Of a stretch of 7,785 nucleotides of DNA, positions 1 to 6,167 are shown one piece after another. This DNA is from an uncultured Gemmatimonadales bacterium (lineage in GTDB: Bacteria > Gemmatimonadota > Gemmatimonadetes > Longimicrobiales > Gaopeijiaceae): the NCBI GenBank assembly GCA_937982605.1, contig CALJLC010000441.1:1-7785 (forward strand). Reading direction: 5' to 3'. How positions within the stretch are numbered: position 1 is the stretch's first letter; every line of letters starts with the position of its first letter. The notes beneath the pieces are model-generated. The model had not been told where the DNA came from. It saw only the letters and a program-made list of their open reading frames with translations, and did no database searches. Position numbers and translations under genes: made by a program.

Positions 1-151
1 CAATCTGGAACGCAGCCGCGCCGAGGAGCTGGCTGCCTCTAAAGAGGTAACCGGTCGACGACACCGTGGCGCCCGTCGCGATGACGCCCTTGATGAAGGT
101 TCGCCTGGAGTATTTCTGCTCCAGCACACCCGTGGATTCGCGCGGCTCCAT
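1..151 (-). CDS. N-terminus of a Tat-exported protein (partial, runs off left edge)
   Basis: The minus strand reads without a stop from an ATG at 149-151 to the window edge, giving 50 residues. A Shine-Dalgarno AGGAG at 158-162 sits 6 bases before the ATG and supports this start. The peptide has a polar n-region, the twin-arginine motif YSRRTFIK at residues 14-21, then a weakly hydrophobic stretch (GVIATGATVSSTGYLF, 22-37). This is a textbook Tat signal, so the mature protein should be exported folded, probably with a cofactor. The wording of the signal (SRRTFIKGVIATGA, then YLFR) resembles, from memory, leaders of small (2Fe-2S) subunits of exported molybdenum hydroxylases of the xanthine dehydrogenase/isoquinoline oxidoreductase type. 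No part of the iron-sulfur domain is in the window, so that identity is only a suggestion. The gene lies 128 bases downstream of the DAO-family gene on the same strand. Confidence 0.75.
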   Translation of the reverse strand, partial: MEPRESTGVLEQKYSRRTFIKGVIATGATVSSTGYLFRGSQLLGAAAFQI

Positions 152-279
152 CGACCACTCCTGCGGAAAGGTCACCCGAGATCCGGCAACATACGTACGC
201 CCGGTCGGGCGCGCGAGACGGTCGTTTCGGGCGCGGAGACGACCGCTTCGGCGGGGCCTTCGCGTAGCTTCGCCGGACC
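152..279. other. Intergenic region with an inverted repeat
   Basis: This spacer separates the stop of the DAO-family gene from the start of the left-edge Tat gene. It holds a 7-bp perfect inverted repeat, CGGTCGT (219-225) and ACGACCG (239-245), with a 13-base loop. A second imperfect pairing lies nearby (CGGCG at 249-253, CGCCG at 271-275). Neither is followed by a T-run on the minus strand, so an intrinsic terminator is not well supported. A TATGTT hexamer on the minus strand (188-193), about 37 bases before the downstream ATG, is a possible -10 element, but no convincing -35 accompanies it. Confidence 0.3.
158..162 (-). promoter_or_regulatory. Ribosome binding site deciding the start of the left-edge Tat gene
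   Basis: AGGAG on the minus strand, 6 bases upstream of the ATG at 149-151. Together with the Tat motif 14 codons in, it distinguishes this real start from overlapping open frames on both strands. Confidence 0.6.
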
Positions 280-1425
280 TCAGCGCATGCGCGCGAAGAG
301 GTCGATGTGGGCGTCGACGATGCGCCGGCGGGCGTCTTCGTCGGGCTCCAGGGACCAGTCCCCCTCGACGCTCGTGCCGCCCAGCGCGATGCCGTCCCGG
401 CGGGGCGACATGTGGACGAATCCGCCCGCGCTGGGCGTGGCCGCACCGAAGGTGCTGTAGTCGACGTCGGCCTGCGGGATCAGGTACGTGAGCTGACCCT
501 TGAGCGGCCGGATCTCCTCGTCGCCCACGAGCGCGCCCGCGCCGAGCCCGGCGCAGTTCACGACGACCGGCTCGGGGAGCGCCGCCAGCGCCCGTCTGCC
601 GTCGAGCATGCGGATCACGATCGAGCCGCCGGCCTCGCGCACGTCGGAGACGAGCCGGTCGAGGTAGATCGACGGTTCGATCCGCAGCGACGGCCGGAGC
701 TGTGCGTACGGAGTCGGGAACGGGTGCTCTCCGGGGCCGAGCAGCGTTGCGCCCGGCTGCAGCTCGTCCGGAAGCAGAGAGGGCTCGCCGCCTCCGCCGG
801 GGCCCGGCGGCGAGCTCCGCAGGAAGAAGCCGTCGAGCCACGAGACCCCGTACCCCCGCCCCACGAGGAGCTGGAGCCGGGTGTAGGCGATCCTCGCCGC
901 GGTACGGAACTTCTCGTCCCACCCCATCGGACGGGGCCCGTCCCCGACCAGACCGGAGGTGGGCGTCCACCCGGCCAGCGACAGGTTCGACGTCGTGTCG
1001 GGAGGCACGCTCGCCGCGTAGATCGTGACCTCGAATCCGCGCCGCTGCAGCTCGCGCGCGGTCGTGAGCCCGACCACGCCGCAGCCGACGACCGCCGCCC
1101 GGCGCTCGACCCGCTCGCCGGCGAGATCGGCGGCCATCGAGGCGGTCCCCCACGAGAGCGACATCCCGGCTCCGCCGTGTCCGTAGTTGTGCACCAGGAG
1201 CTTGGCGTCCAGCCGTTCGGCCTCCAGCACGAACCCGGAGGGCCGGTACGGCCGAAGCCCCACGGTCGTCCGGATGACACGGTCCCACGAGGCCCGTACC
1301 GGGACGAGCCGGCGGGCCGGCCGCCAGATCGAAGCCGAGGTGGCCGCGGGTGCCGAGGCGCACCCGCCCAGGCCGAGGCCGAGCGCGCCGAGACCGCCCG
1401 CCGCCAGGAACCGCCGTCGGTCCAT
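280..1425 (-). CDS. Tat-exported DAO-family FAD oxidoreductase with circularly permuted motif order
   Basis: This 381-residue protein belongs to the D-amino-acid oxidase (DAO) family, flavoenzymes that oxidise amines or D-amino acids and pass electrons to oxygen. The N-terminus MDRRRFLAAGG is a Tat signal ending in a lipobox-like LGGC (Cys22), so it is probably an exported lipoprotein. Residues 55-63 (VGLRPYRPS) and 79-94 (HNYGHGGAG then LSWG) are hallmarks that normally end DAO proteins, yet here they come first. The FAD Rossmann motif GCGVVG (114-119) follows. Then come TTSNLSLAGW (144-153), VVVNCAGLGAG (287-297), RPLKGQ (306-311) and HMSPRRDGIALGG (338-350). The chain ends at FARMR, just where the RPxRP block would normally continue. 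An SD (GGAGGTGAG, 1428-1436) precedes the ATG. Substrate is unknown; the RPxRP arginines suggest a carboxylate-bearing amine. Family assignment is firm and permutation is read directly; export and substrate are inferred. Confidence 0.93.
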   Translation of the reverse strand: MDRRRFLAAGGLGALGLGLGGCASAPAATSASIWRPARRLVPVRASWDRVIRTTVGLRPYRPSGFVLEAERLDAKLLVHNYGHGGAGMSLSWGTASMAADLAGERVERRAAVVGCGVVGLTTARELQRRGFEVTIYAASVPPDTTSNLSLAGWTPTSGLVGDGPRPMGWDEKFRTAARIAYTRLQLLVGRGYGVSWLDGFFLRSSPPGPGGGGEPSLLPDELQPGATLLGPGEHPFPTPYAQLRPSLRIEPSIYLDRLVSDVREAGGSIVIRMLDGRRALAALPEPVVVNCAGLGAGALVGDEEIRPLKGQLTYLIPQADVDYSTFGAATPSAGGFVHMSPRRDGIALGGTSVEGDWSLEPDEDARRRIVDAHIDLFARMR

Positions 1426-1427
1426 TT

Positions 1428-1436
1428 CTCACCTCC
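1428..1436 (-). promoter_or_regulatory. Strong ribosome binding site of the DAO-family gene
   Basis: GGAGGTGAG on the minus strand, a near-perfect Shine-Dalgarno a few bases before the ATG at 1423-1425. It fixes the start at the Tat signal and argues that the unusual motif order is not caused by a mis-chosen start. Confidence 0.7.
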
Positions 1437-1492
1437 GCGCCGTGCGCGCGGCAACCGCCGGGGATCGGGACGACGCCACGGTGCGCGACCGC

Positions 1493-1515
1493 CCCGCCCG
1501 GGGCAAGCGGGCGGG
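1493..1515. repeat. Perfect 8-bp inverted repeat (hairpin) in divergent intergenic region
   Basis: CCCGCCCG (1493-1500) and CGGGCGGG (1508-1515) are perfect reverse complements around a 7-base loop. An alternative 5-bp hairpin, GCCCC (1491-1495) with GGGGC (1500-1504), uses overlapping bases and excludes the first. There is no T-run on either side, so this is not a typical terminator. An operator, a transcript-leader structure, or chance in GC-rich DNA are all possible. Confidence 0.35.
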
Positions 1516-1648
1516 CGGCGCCGCGGTCACCGCCGGAACCGGGCACGGACGCCCGGGCCGGGCCCCCCGAGCCGGCGACCGGTCGGCTCTCCGAGCCCGA
1601 TGCCGGGTACGCGTCGCCGAGCCCGAGCCACCCGGACCCCGAAGAGCC

Positions 1649-2086
1649 GTGCCCAGCTACGAGCAGTCGATCACGATCCGACGTCCCCGAGCGGACGTCT
1701 TCTCCTACATGGACGACATCGACCGGGAGGCGGAGTGGCAGCCGCATCTGGTCGAGGCGGAGCAGACCCCGCCCGGCCCCACCGCGGTCGGGACCCGACG
1801 GCGCTACGTCTCGGACTTCCTGGGCCGCCGGATCGAGAACACGTACGTCGTCGTCGACTACGAGCCCGAGGCACGGATCGTGCTGGAGACGACACCGGAG
1901 TCGACGGTGCGCGCTCGCAACGAGATCCGCTGGGCGTCACGCGGAGGGGACACGCTGGTGACGATGTCGATGGAGGGAACGCCGACCGGGATGCTCCGCT
2001 TCGTACCCGCCGCCCTCCTCGAAGCCACCTTCGAGAAGGAGATCCGGGAGACGCTCGCCCGGCTGAGGGACCGGCTCGAGGCGTAG
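1649..2086 (+). CDS. SRPBCC / polyketide-cyclase-like small protein
   Basis: This 145-residue protein has the opening typical of the SRPBCC (START/Bet v 1-like) superfamily: a first strand SYEQSITIRRP, then ADVFSYMDDIDREAEWQPHL (15-34), where the Trp follows the first helix as in polyketide cyclase/dehydrase-type members. A run of beta strands (VGTRRRYVSDF, ENTYVVVDYEPEARIVLET, TLVTMSMEG) and a long C-terminal helix (LEATFEKEIRETLARLRDRLE) complete the fold. Members bind small hydrophobic ligands; no specific function can be read here and no signal peptide is seen. The GTG at 1649 is chosen because the fold begins immediately after it. The frame is open far upstream, but that sequence is low-complexity Arg/Pro/Ala antisense to the oxidase. 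The ribosome site (GAAGAG) is weak. The gene diverges from the oxidase and lies 133 bases before merR on the same strand. Confidence 0.85.
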   Translation: MPSYEQSITIRRPRADVFSYMDDIDREAEWQPHLVEAEQTPPGPTAVGTRRRYVSDFLGRRIENTYVVVDYEPEARIVLETTPESTVRARNEIRWASRGGDTLVTMSMEGTPTGMLRFVPAALLEATFEKEIRETLARLRDRLEA

Positions 2087-2094
2087 CCCCCCCG

Positions 2095-2122
2095 GGTCCG
2101 TGTCACGGGCCGATCACGTTTT
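2095..2122 (+). terminator. Weak intrinsic-terminator-like hairpin after the SRPBCC gene
   Basis: Nine bases after the SRPBCC stop, GGTCCGT (2095-2101) can pair with ACGGGCC (2105-2111) around a GTC loop, giving 7 pairs including one G-U. Four T residues follow at 2119-2122, but seven bases separate them from the stem, so this is a weak match. If it works, merR is transcribed from its own promoter. Confidence 0.35.
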
Positions 2123-2136
2123 CGCGACGCGCCATC

Positions 2137-2178
2137 TTTCCAAACGGTTCTCGACTTCACATATTGTCTCAAGATTGA
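2137..2178 (+). promoter_or_regulatory. Candidate merR promoter region in an AT-richer patch
   Basis: The stretch from about 2118 to 2180 is visibly richer in A and T than the rest of the window, as expected of a promoter. TTTCCA (2137-2142) and CATATT (2160-2165) each match 4 of 6 consensus bases with a 17-base spacer. A small dyad TCAAGATTGA (2169-2178) lies just downstream and could be an operator. MerR proteins usually bind between -35 and -10 with a 19-20 base spacer, and this arrangement does not show that. Confidence 0.25.
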
Positions 2179-2219
2179 ACCTTCGGAGCCTCCCCCGAGC
2201 CTGAACCCTGCCCGCCGGA

Positions 2220-2591
2220 ATGACCGAGCCCACCTACACGACCAGCCAGCTCGCCGAAGCCGCAGACGTGGGTAGCCAGACCCTCCGCTACTACGAGCGC
2301 CGCGGCCTGCTGCCCGAACCGCCCCGCACGAACGGAGGCCACCGGCTGTACGGTCCGGCCCACCTCGAGCGGCTCCGCTTCATCCAGACGGTCCAGGGGC
2401 TGGGGTTCCAGCTCGACGAGATCTCGGCCCTCCTGTCGATCCGCGAGGAGCCGGATTCCGTGCCGGAGGCGGAGGAGCTGATCGAGCGCTTCCTCGGCAA
2501 GCTCGAGGAAAAGGCGCTCGCCCTCGAGGACACCCGGGCGTCGATCGCCGCGATCCGCTCGGACGCGCTGGAGAGCCTCGCCCGGTTCTGA
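2220..2591 (+). CDS. MerR-family transcriptional regulator
   Basis: A 123-residue DNA-binding regulator. The winged helix-turn-helix is clear: YTTSQLAEAADVGSQTLRYY (6-25) contains the two helices, ERRGLLPEPPRT follows, and the wing is GGHRLYG (39-45). HLERLRFIQTVQGLGFQLDE (48-67) is the second conserved helix pair, and the C-terminal half (about 82-118) is a dimerisation helix. The length is short for the family and there is no added ligand-binding domain. The protein has no cysteine, so it lacks the thiol metal-binding site of MerR, CueR and ZntR and the iron-sulfur site of SoxR; its signal is unknown. The start at 2220 places the helix-turn-helix at the usual distance from the N-terminus, though no strong SD is visible. 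It lies downstream of the SRPBCC gene and ends 12 bases from the convergent ABC-F gene. Its targets, and any autoregulation, are not shown by the sequence. Confidence 0.93.
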   Translation: MTEPTYTTSQLAEAADVGSQTLRYYERRGLLPEPPRTNGGHRLYGPAHLERLRFIQTVQGLGFQLDEISALLSIREEPDSVPEAEELIERFLGKLEEKALALEDTRASIAAIRSDALESLARF

Positions 2592-2603
2592 TCCGGAGCC
2601 GGC

Positions 2604-4535
2604 TCAGGCCAGCTCCGCGATCCGGTCCTCGAGCGAGGACCACTCGGTCAGGGCACGGTCCACCCGCTCGCTGAGCTCCGCGCGTTCGCGCTGCAGCTCC
2701 GCGATCTCGTCCGGGGGGGTCCGCTCCCAGTAGCCGTCCGCGCAGAACGCCTCGTCGATCTCGGCGACCCGCGCCTCGGTCGCCTCGATCTCCCGGGCCA
2801 GCTCGTCGCGCCGGCGAGCGAGCTTCTTCGCCTGCCCGTCCCCCGTCGGCGCCGCGCGCTCCGGGGCCGGCCGGGCCTTCTCCCGCTTCTTCGCGCGCTT
2901 CTCGCGTCGAGCCTTCAGCACGACGGTATCGGCGTCCAGATGATCGTCGCCCGAGTCGTGCACGTACTCCTCGTACGTGCCCGGGTAGTCGGTGATGCCG
3001 TCGGGTCGGATCTCGACCACACGGGTGGCCAGTCGGCTCACGAACCACCGGTCGTGCGAGACGAAGATCAGCGTGCCCTCGTACGCCCGCAGCGCCTCGA
3101 CGAGCGCCTCGATCGCCTCGAGATCCAGGTGGTTCGTGGGCTCGTCGAGCACCAGCACGTTGGGCTGCTCGAGCGCCAGGCGGGCGAAGACGAGCCGCGC
3201 GGCCTCCCCGCCCGAGAGCGCCGAGACGCGCTTCTTCCCGTCGTCGCCGGAGAAGAGCATCAGGCCCATCTGACCGCGCACGAAGCCGCGGTCCTTGCCG
3301 GGGCAGAACGACCAGAGCCACTCCTCCGTCGTCTCCCGTCCCTCCTCGAAGGCCTCGCGGTTGTCCTGGGCGAAGTAGCCCGGGTGCGTCTCGTAGCCCC
3401 ACTCGACCTCGCCGGAGTCGGCTTCGAGCTCCCCCATCACGATCTTGAGCAGCGTCGACTTGCCGATGCCGTTGGGGCCCATGATCGCCAGCCGGTCCCC
3501 GCGGCGGACCAGGAGGTCGACTCCGTGGAGCACCTCGTTGTCGCCGAACGACTTGCGAACCCCGGACACGCGCAGGACGTCGCGTCCGCTCGACCGCTTC
3601 GGCTCGAAGCGGAACGTCGGGTACCGCCGTGAGCTTCCGGGAAGCTCCTGCAGCTCGCTCGCCTTCTTCTCGATGAGCTTGAGCTTGCTCTGCGCCTGAC
3701 GTGCCTTGCTCGCCTTCGCGCGGAAGCGATCGACGAACTGCTGATGGTGCGCGATCTCCTTCTCGCGACCCTCGATCTCCTTCTCCCGGCGCTCCCGCTC
3801 GGACGCCTTGGCTTCGAGGAAGGCCGTGTAGTTGCCGTGGTAGAGCGTGACGGTCCCGTAGTCGACGTCGAGGATCCGGGTGCAGACGTTGTCGAGGAAG
3901 CGGTGGTCGTGCGAGATCACGACGACCGGCCCGTGGAAGTCCTGCAGGAACTTCTCGAGCCAGCGGATGGACAGGATGTCCAGGTGGTTGGTCGGCTCGT
4001 CGAGCAGGAGCACGTCGGGGCGGGAGGCGAGCACCTGGGCCAGGAGCACCCGGAGCTTGAAGCCCCCGGAGAGCGTGGAGAGCGGCTTGCGGTGCACCTC
4101 CTCCGGAAGGCCGAGCCCCTCCAGGATCGCGGCGGCATGCGCCTCCGCGGTATAGCCGTCGAGCCGCTGCACCGTCTCCTCGAGCTCGGAGAAGCGCTCG
4201 ACGTCGAAGTCGTCCTCACCCCGCGCCAGGAGCGCCTCCTTCTCCCGCATGGCGTGCCACAGCTCCGGGTTGCCCATGAGCGCTACCCCGATCACCTCCT
4301 CCTCCTCGAAGGCGAAGTGGTCCTGACGCAGCACCCCGAGACGGGCCGACCTGGGGATGGCCACGTCGCCTCCCGAAGCCTCGAGCGCGCCGGAGAGGAC
4401 GTTGAGCAGCGTGGTCTTGCCCGAGCCGTTCGCCCCGACGAGACCGTAGCGCTCGCCGGGGTTGAGCTGGAACGACGCGCCCGCGAAGAGCGTGCGGTCG
4501 CCGAAGGACTTCTCGAGGCCGGAGACGGAAATCAT
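2604..4535 (-). CDS. ABC-F family ATPase, YbiT-like, with C-terminal coiled-coil extension
   Basis: This soluble 643-residue protein has two ATP-binding cassettes and no membrane segments, as in ABC-F proteins, which act on ribosomes. Cassette 1 has Walker A GANGSGKT (34-41), signature LSGG (155-158), Walker B LLLDEPTNHLD with Glu180, and switch His209. Cassette 2 has GPNGIGKS (353-360), LSGGE (440-444), LVLDEPTNHLD with Glu465, and His494. The P-site-tRNA linker between them is a charged helical pair (about 240-300). RLGVLRQDHFAFEE (65-78), MGNPELW and the linker closely resemble E. coli YbiT as I recall it. Unlike the roughly 530-residue YbiT, this protein adds a basic segment (541-556) and a heptad-rich helical pair (570-643), similar in kind to the C-terminal domain of Uup. 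The ATG at 4533-4535 is chosen because the cassette starts there; an in-frame GTG at 4560-4562 would add nine residues. Neither has a clear SD. The amidase gene ends 57 bases upstream, so co-transcription is possible. Confidence 0.95.
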   Translation of the reverse strand: MISVSGLEKSFGDRTLFAGASFQLNPGERYGLVGANGSGKTTLLNVLSGALEASGGDVAIPRSARLGVLRQDHFAFEEEEVIGVALMGNPELWHAMREKEALLARGEDDFDVERFSELEETVQRLDGYTAEAHAAAILEGLGLPEEVHRKPLSTLSGGFKLRVLLAQVLASRPDVLLLDEPTNHLDILSIRWLEKFLQDFHGPVVVISHDHRFLDNVCTRILDVDYGTVTLYHGNYTAFLEAKASERERREKEIEGREKEIAHHQQFVDRFRAKASKARQAQSKLKLIEKKASELQELPGSSRRYPTFRFEPKRSSGRDVLRVSGVRKSFGDNEVLHGVDLLVRRGDRLAIMGPNGIGKSTLLKIVMGELEADSGEVEWGYETHPGYFAQDNREAFEEGRETTEEWLWSFCPGKDRGFVRGQMGLMLFSGDDGKKRVSALSGGEAARLVFARLALEQPNVLVLDEPTNHLDLEAIEALVEALRAYEGTLIFVSHDRWFVSRLATRVVEIRPDGITDYPGTYEEYVHDSGDDHLDADTVVLKARREKRAKKREKARPAPERAAPTGDGQAKKLARRRDELAREIEATEARVAEIDEAFCADGYWERTPPDEIAELQRERAELSERVDRALTEWSSLEDRIAELA

Positions 4536-4592
4536 GGCCGCGAATCTAACGGCCGCCGGCACGTGCCCGGAGAGCCCGCCCCGCCGGCTCGG
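4536..4592. other. Short spacer between amidase and ABC-F genes
   Basis: These 57 bases hold no clear terminator or SD for the ABC-F gene. They contain a 10-base perfect palindrome GGCACGTGCC (4558-4567), which could be a binding site but is also expected by chance in such GC-rich sequence. Confidence 0.3.
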
Positions 4593-6167
4593 CTACACCG
4601 ACGGGTCCGGCGGCCGCCTCCGGTGATGATCCGTGACCGCCTGCCACGCGGCCGCCACCGCGAAGAGCCGCTCCTCCGCGAACGGTCGGGCCGCGAGCGT
4701 GGCACCAACCGGCACGGTGAGGCCGGTGCCCTCGTCCGTCTGCACGCCGATCGGCATCCCCAGCACGGGTAGACCGGTCCCGTCGAACGGGCCGGTGCCT
4801 TCGGTGAGGACGACGTCGCACTGGGAGAAGAGCTGCGTCTGCATCCGGTGCAGCAGCAGCATGCGCGCCTGCTGGACCTTCACGTAGGTATCCGCACTCT
4901 GGAGCATCCCGTTCAGGAAGCGGGGCAGCCGATCTCCGAAGTCGCGCACGTCGCGCCGTAGCGCCTCGATGAAGAAGGCCGTCGGGTCCCCGTGCGAGCC
5001 GCCCAGCGGGGAGCCGGTGAGCTCGTCCCACTGGTCCGGGAGCGAAACCTCGCCGACGACCGTCACGTTGCCCGTCCGCACGAGTCGCTCCACCAGGGTG
5101 CGCCTCAGCGCGTTGACCGCGCCGTCGTCCTGTTCGAGATACCCGGGCCAGACACCCACACGCGTCGGCCAGCGCACGGCCGGCGACTCCCCCGGGAAGG
5201 GCGTGGCCGCCCGCACGAAGTCCGGGGCCGGCGGGAGTCCGAGCGTACGCGGGTCGTTCGGGTCCGGGTGGGCGATGACCTGCAGCAGGATCGCGGCGTC
5301 CAGCGCGTCCCGGGCCATCGACCCGACGTGGTCGCGCGTGTAGCTGAGCGGGATGACGCCGTGTAGCGAGACCCGGCCGAAGGTGGGCTTGATGCAGGTG
5401 AGTCCCTGCCGGTTGCCGGGTCCGATCACGGATCCGCCCGTCTGGGTGCCGAGGCCCGCCACGGCCAGCCGGGCGGCGACCGCGGTCGCCGTGCCCGAAG
5501 ACGACCCGCCGGGGCTGTAGGCGTCGTCGTCGGGGGACCAGGCGTTGCGGGTGGTCGGCGTGGTCGTGCCGTACACCTGAGCCCGCCCGCCGGCGAGGTT
5601 GCCCATCTGCGCCTTGCCGACGACGAGGCCGCCCGCGGCGCGCATCGACGAGACCGCCGTCGCGTCGTAGTCGGGCCGGAAGCCGCGGTAGACGAGCGAC
5701 CCGCCCTCGGTGAGGAGGTCCGCCGTGTAGAAGTTGTCCTTCGGGGCGAGGCAGACCCCGCGTAGCGCCGCGTCGGGGCCGTCCGAGGGCGTGCGCCCGA
5801 CCTCGGCGAGGAGCGCACCGCGCGTCGGCCGGTCCGCGTACGCCTTGAGCGCCCCGTCGAAGCGCTCGATGCGGTCGACGTGCGCCTCCACGACCTCCTC
5901 GGGCCGGACCAGCCCGCGCCGCACCAGCGCCACCGTCTCCGCCAGCGTCATCTCCGTCGGGTCCTGCTGAACGCCCGGGCGCACCGCTACGTCCCGGAGA
6001 CCGCGCCCGATGCGCGCCCGCGCCTCCCCGGCCCCAGCCCGGCGGTCCGCGCCGGCTGCGCCGGCGGGCAGGCCCGCGCTCCCGGCGGCCACGGCGGAGA
6101 CCCACGCCATCCGTTCGACGAACCAGCGGCGCGAGACGAGCCGGTCCTGGGGCTCCCGCGCGCTCAC
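4593..6167 (-). CDS. Tat-exported amidase-signature enzyme
   Basis: A 524-residue amidase-signature hydrolase, a family that cleaves carboxamides with a Ser-cisSer-Lys triad. The triad is complete: Lys143 (LAPKDNF), cis-Ser222 (SPGGSSSG) and nucleophile Ser246 (TQTGGS), with the usual 24-residue spacing between the serines. After the nucleophile the sequence is VIGPG instead of the common IRxPA, a notable change beside the active site. The N-terminus has a Tat motif (SRRWFV, 12-17), a hydrophobic stretch (MAWVSAVAAGSAGL) and a plausible AGA cleavage site at 38-40, so the enzyme probably acts outside the cytoplasm. MTLAETVALVRRGLVRPEEV (73-92) is the usual helical start of the mature domain. 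Start is GTG at 6165-6167, overlapping the TGA of the preceding small gene (GTGA), with GGAGG at 6175-6179 seven bases upstream. The substrate cannot be told; GatA is unlikely because of the export signal. Confidence 0.94.
   Translation of the reverse strand: MSAREPQDRLVSRRWFVERMAWVSAVAAGSAGLPAGAAGADRRAGAGEARARIGRGLRDVAVRPGVQQDPTEMTLAETVALVRRGLVRPEEVVEAHVDRIERFDGALKAYADRPTRGALLAEVGRTPSDGPDAALRGVCLAPKDNFYTADLLTEGGSLVYRGFRPDYDATAVSSMRAAGGLVVGKAQMGNLAGGRAQVYGTTTPTTRNAWSPDDDAYSPGGSSSGTATAVAARLAVAGLGTQTGGSVIGPGNRQGLTCIKPTFGRVSLHGVIPLSYTRDHVGSMARDALDAAILLQVIAHPDPNDPRTLGLPPAPDFVRAATPFPGESPAVRWPTRVGVWPGYLEQDDGAVNALRRTLVERLVRTGNVTVVGEVSLPDQWDELTGSPLGGSHGDPTAFFIEALRRDVRDFGDRLPRFLNGMLQSADTYVKVQQARMLLLHRMQTQLFSQCDVVLTEGTGPFDGTGLPVLGMPIGVQTDEGTGLTVPVGATLAARPFAEERLFAVAAAWQAVTDHHRRRPPDPSV

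Larger units (their letters stand above)
1426..1648. other. Divergent intergenic region, extremely GC-rich
   Basis: These 223 bases separate the divergent DAO-family and SRPBCC genes and should hold promoters for both. I see no clear -10/-35 pairs because the stretch is almost entirely G and C. Open frames cross it in several registers, but none continues a recognisable protein. Its most distinct structure is the hairpin described separately at 1493-1515. Confidence 0.4.

Noticed and set aside
39..446. A 135-codon minus-strand frame at the left end
   Set aside because: It has no SD and no motif. The frame starting at 151 has both an SD and a Tat signal, and the oxidase gene covers 280-446.
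1187..1648. An N-terminal extension of the SRPBCC protein
   Set aside because: The frame is open, but the predicted residues are low complexity and antisense to the oxidase. The SRPBCC fold begins right after the GTG at 1649.
307..2178. A 623-codon plus-strand open frame across the oxidase and SRPBCC genes
   Set aside because: Its product is low-complexity Arg/Pro/Gly/Ala without any recognisable domain. It is antisense to the clear DAO-family gene and overlaps the SRPBCC gene in another frame. Long empty frames are expected at this GC content.
2596..2605. GAGCCGGCTC palindrome between convergent merR and ABC-F genes as a shared terminator
   Set aside because: It has no loop and no T-run on either strand, so it does not resemble an intrinsic terminator.
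2380..3402. A 340-codon minus-strand frame inside the ABC-F gene
   Set aside because: It is an out-of-register shadow of the ABC-F gene, rich in Arg and Gly and without family motifs.
2604..4535. Antibiotic-resistance ABC-F protein
   Set aside because: Cassette and linker sequences resemble YbiT, a general cellular ABC-F, and no attenuator-type leader peptide is seen upstream.
4558..4567. GGCACGTGCC palindrome as an operator
   Set aside because: A single 10-base palindrome in very GC-rich DNA is not enough; no second copy or promoter context was found.
4546..6105. A 519-codon minus-strand frame overlapping the amidase
   Set aside because: It is the same strand in a different register from the amidase, whose triad and Tat motif are intact; the shadow product is low complexity.
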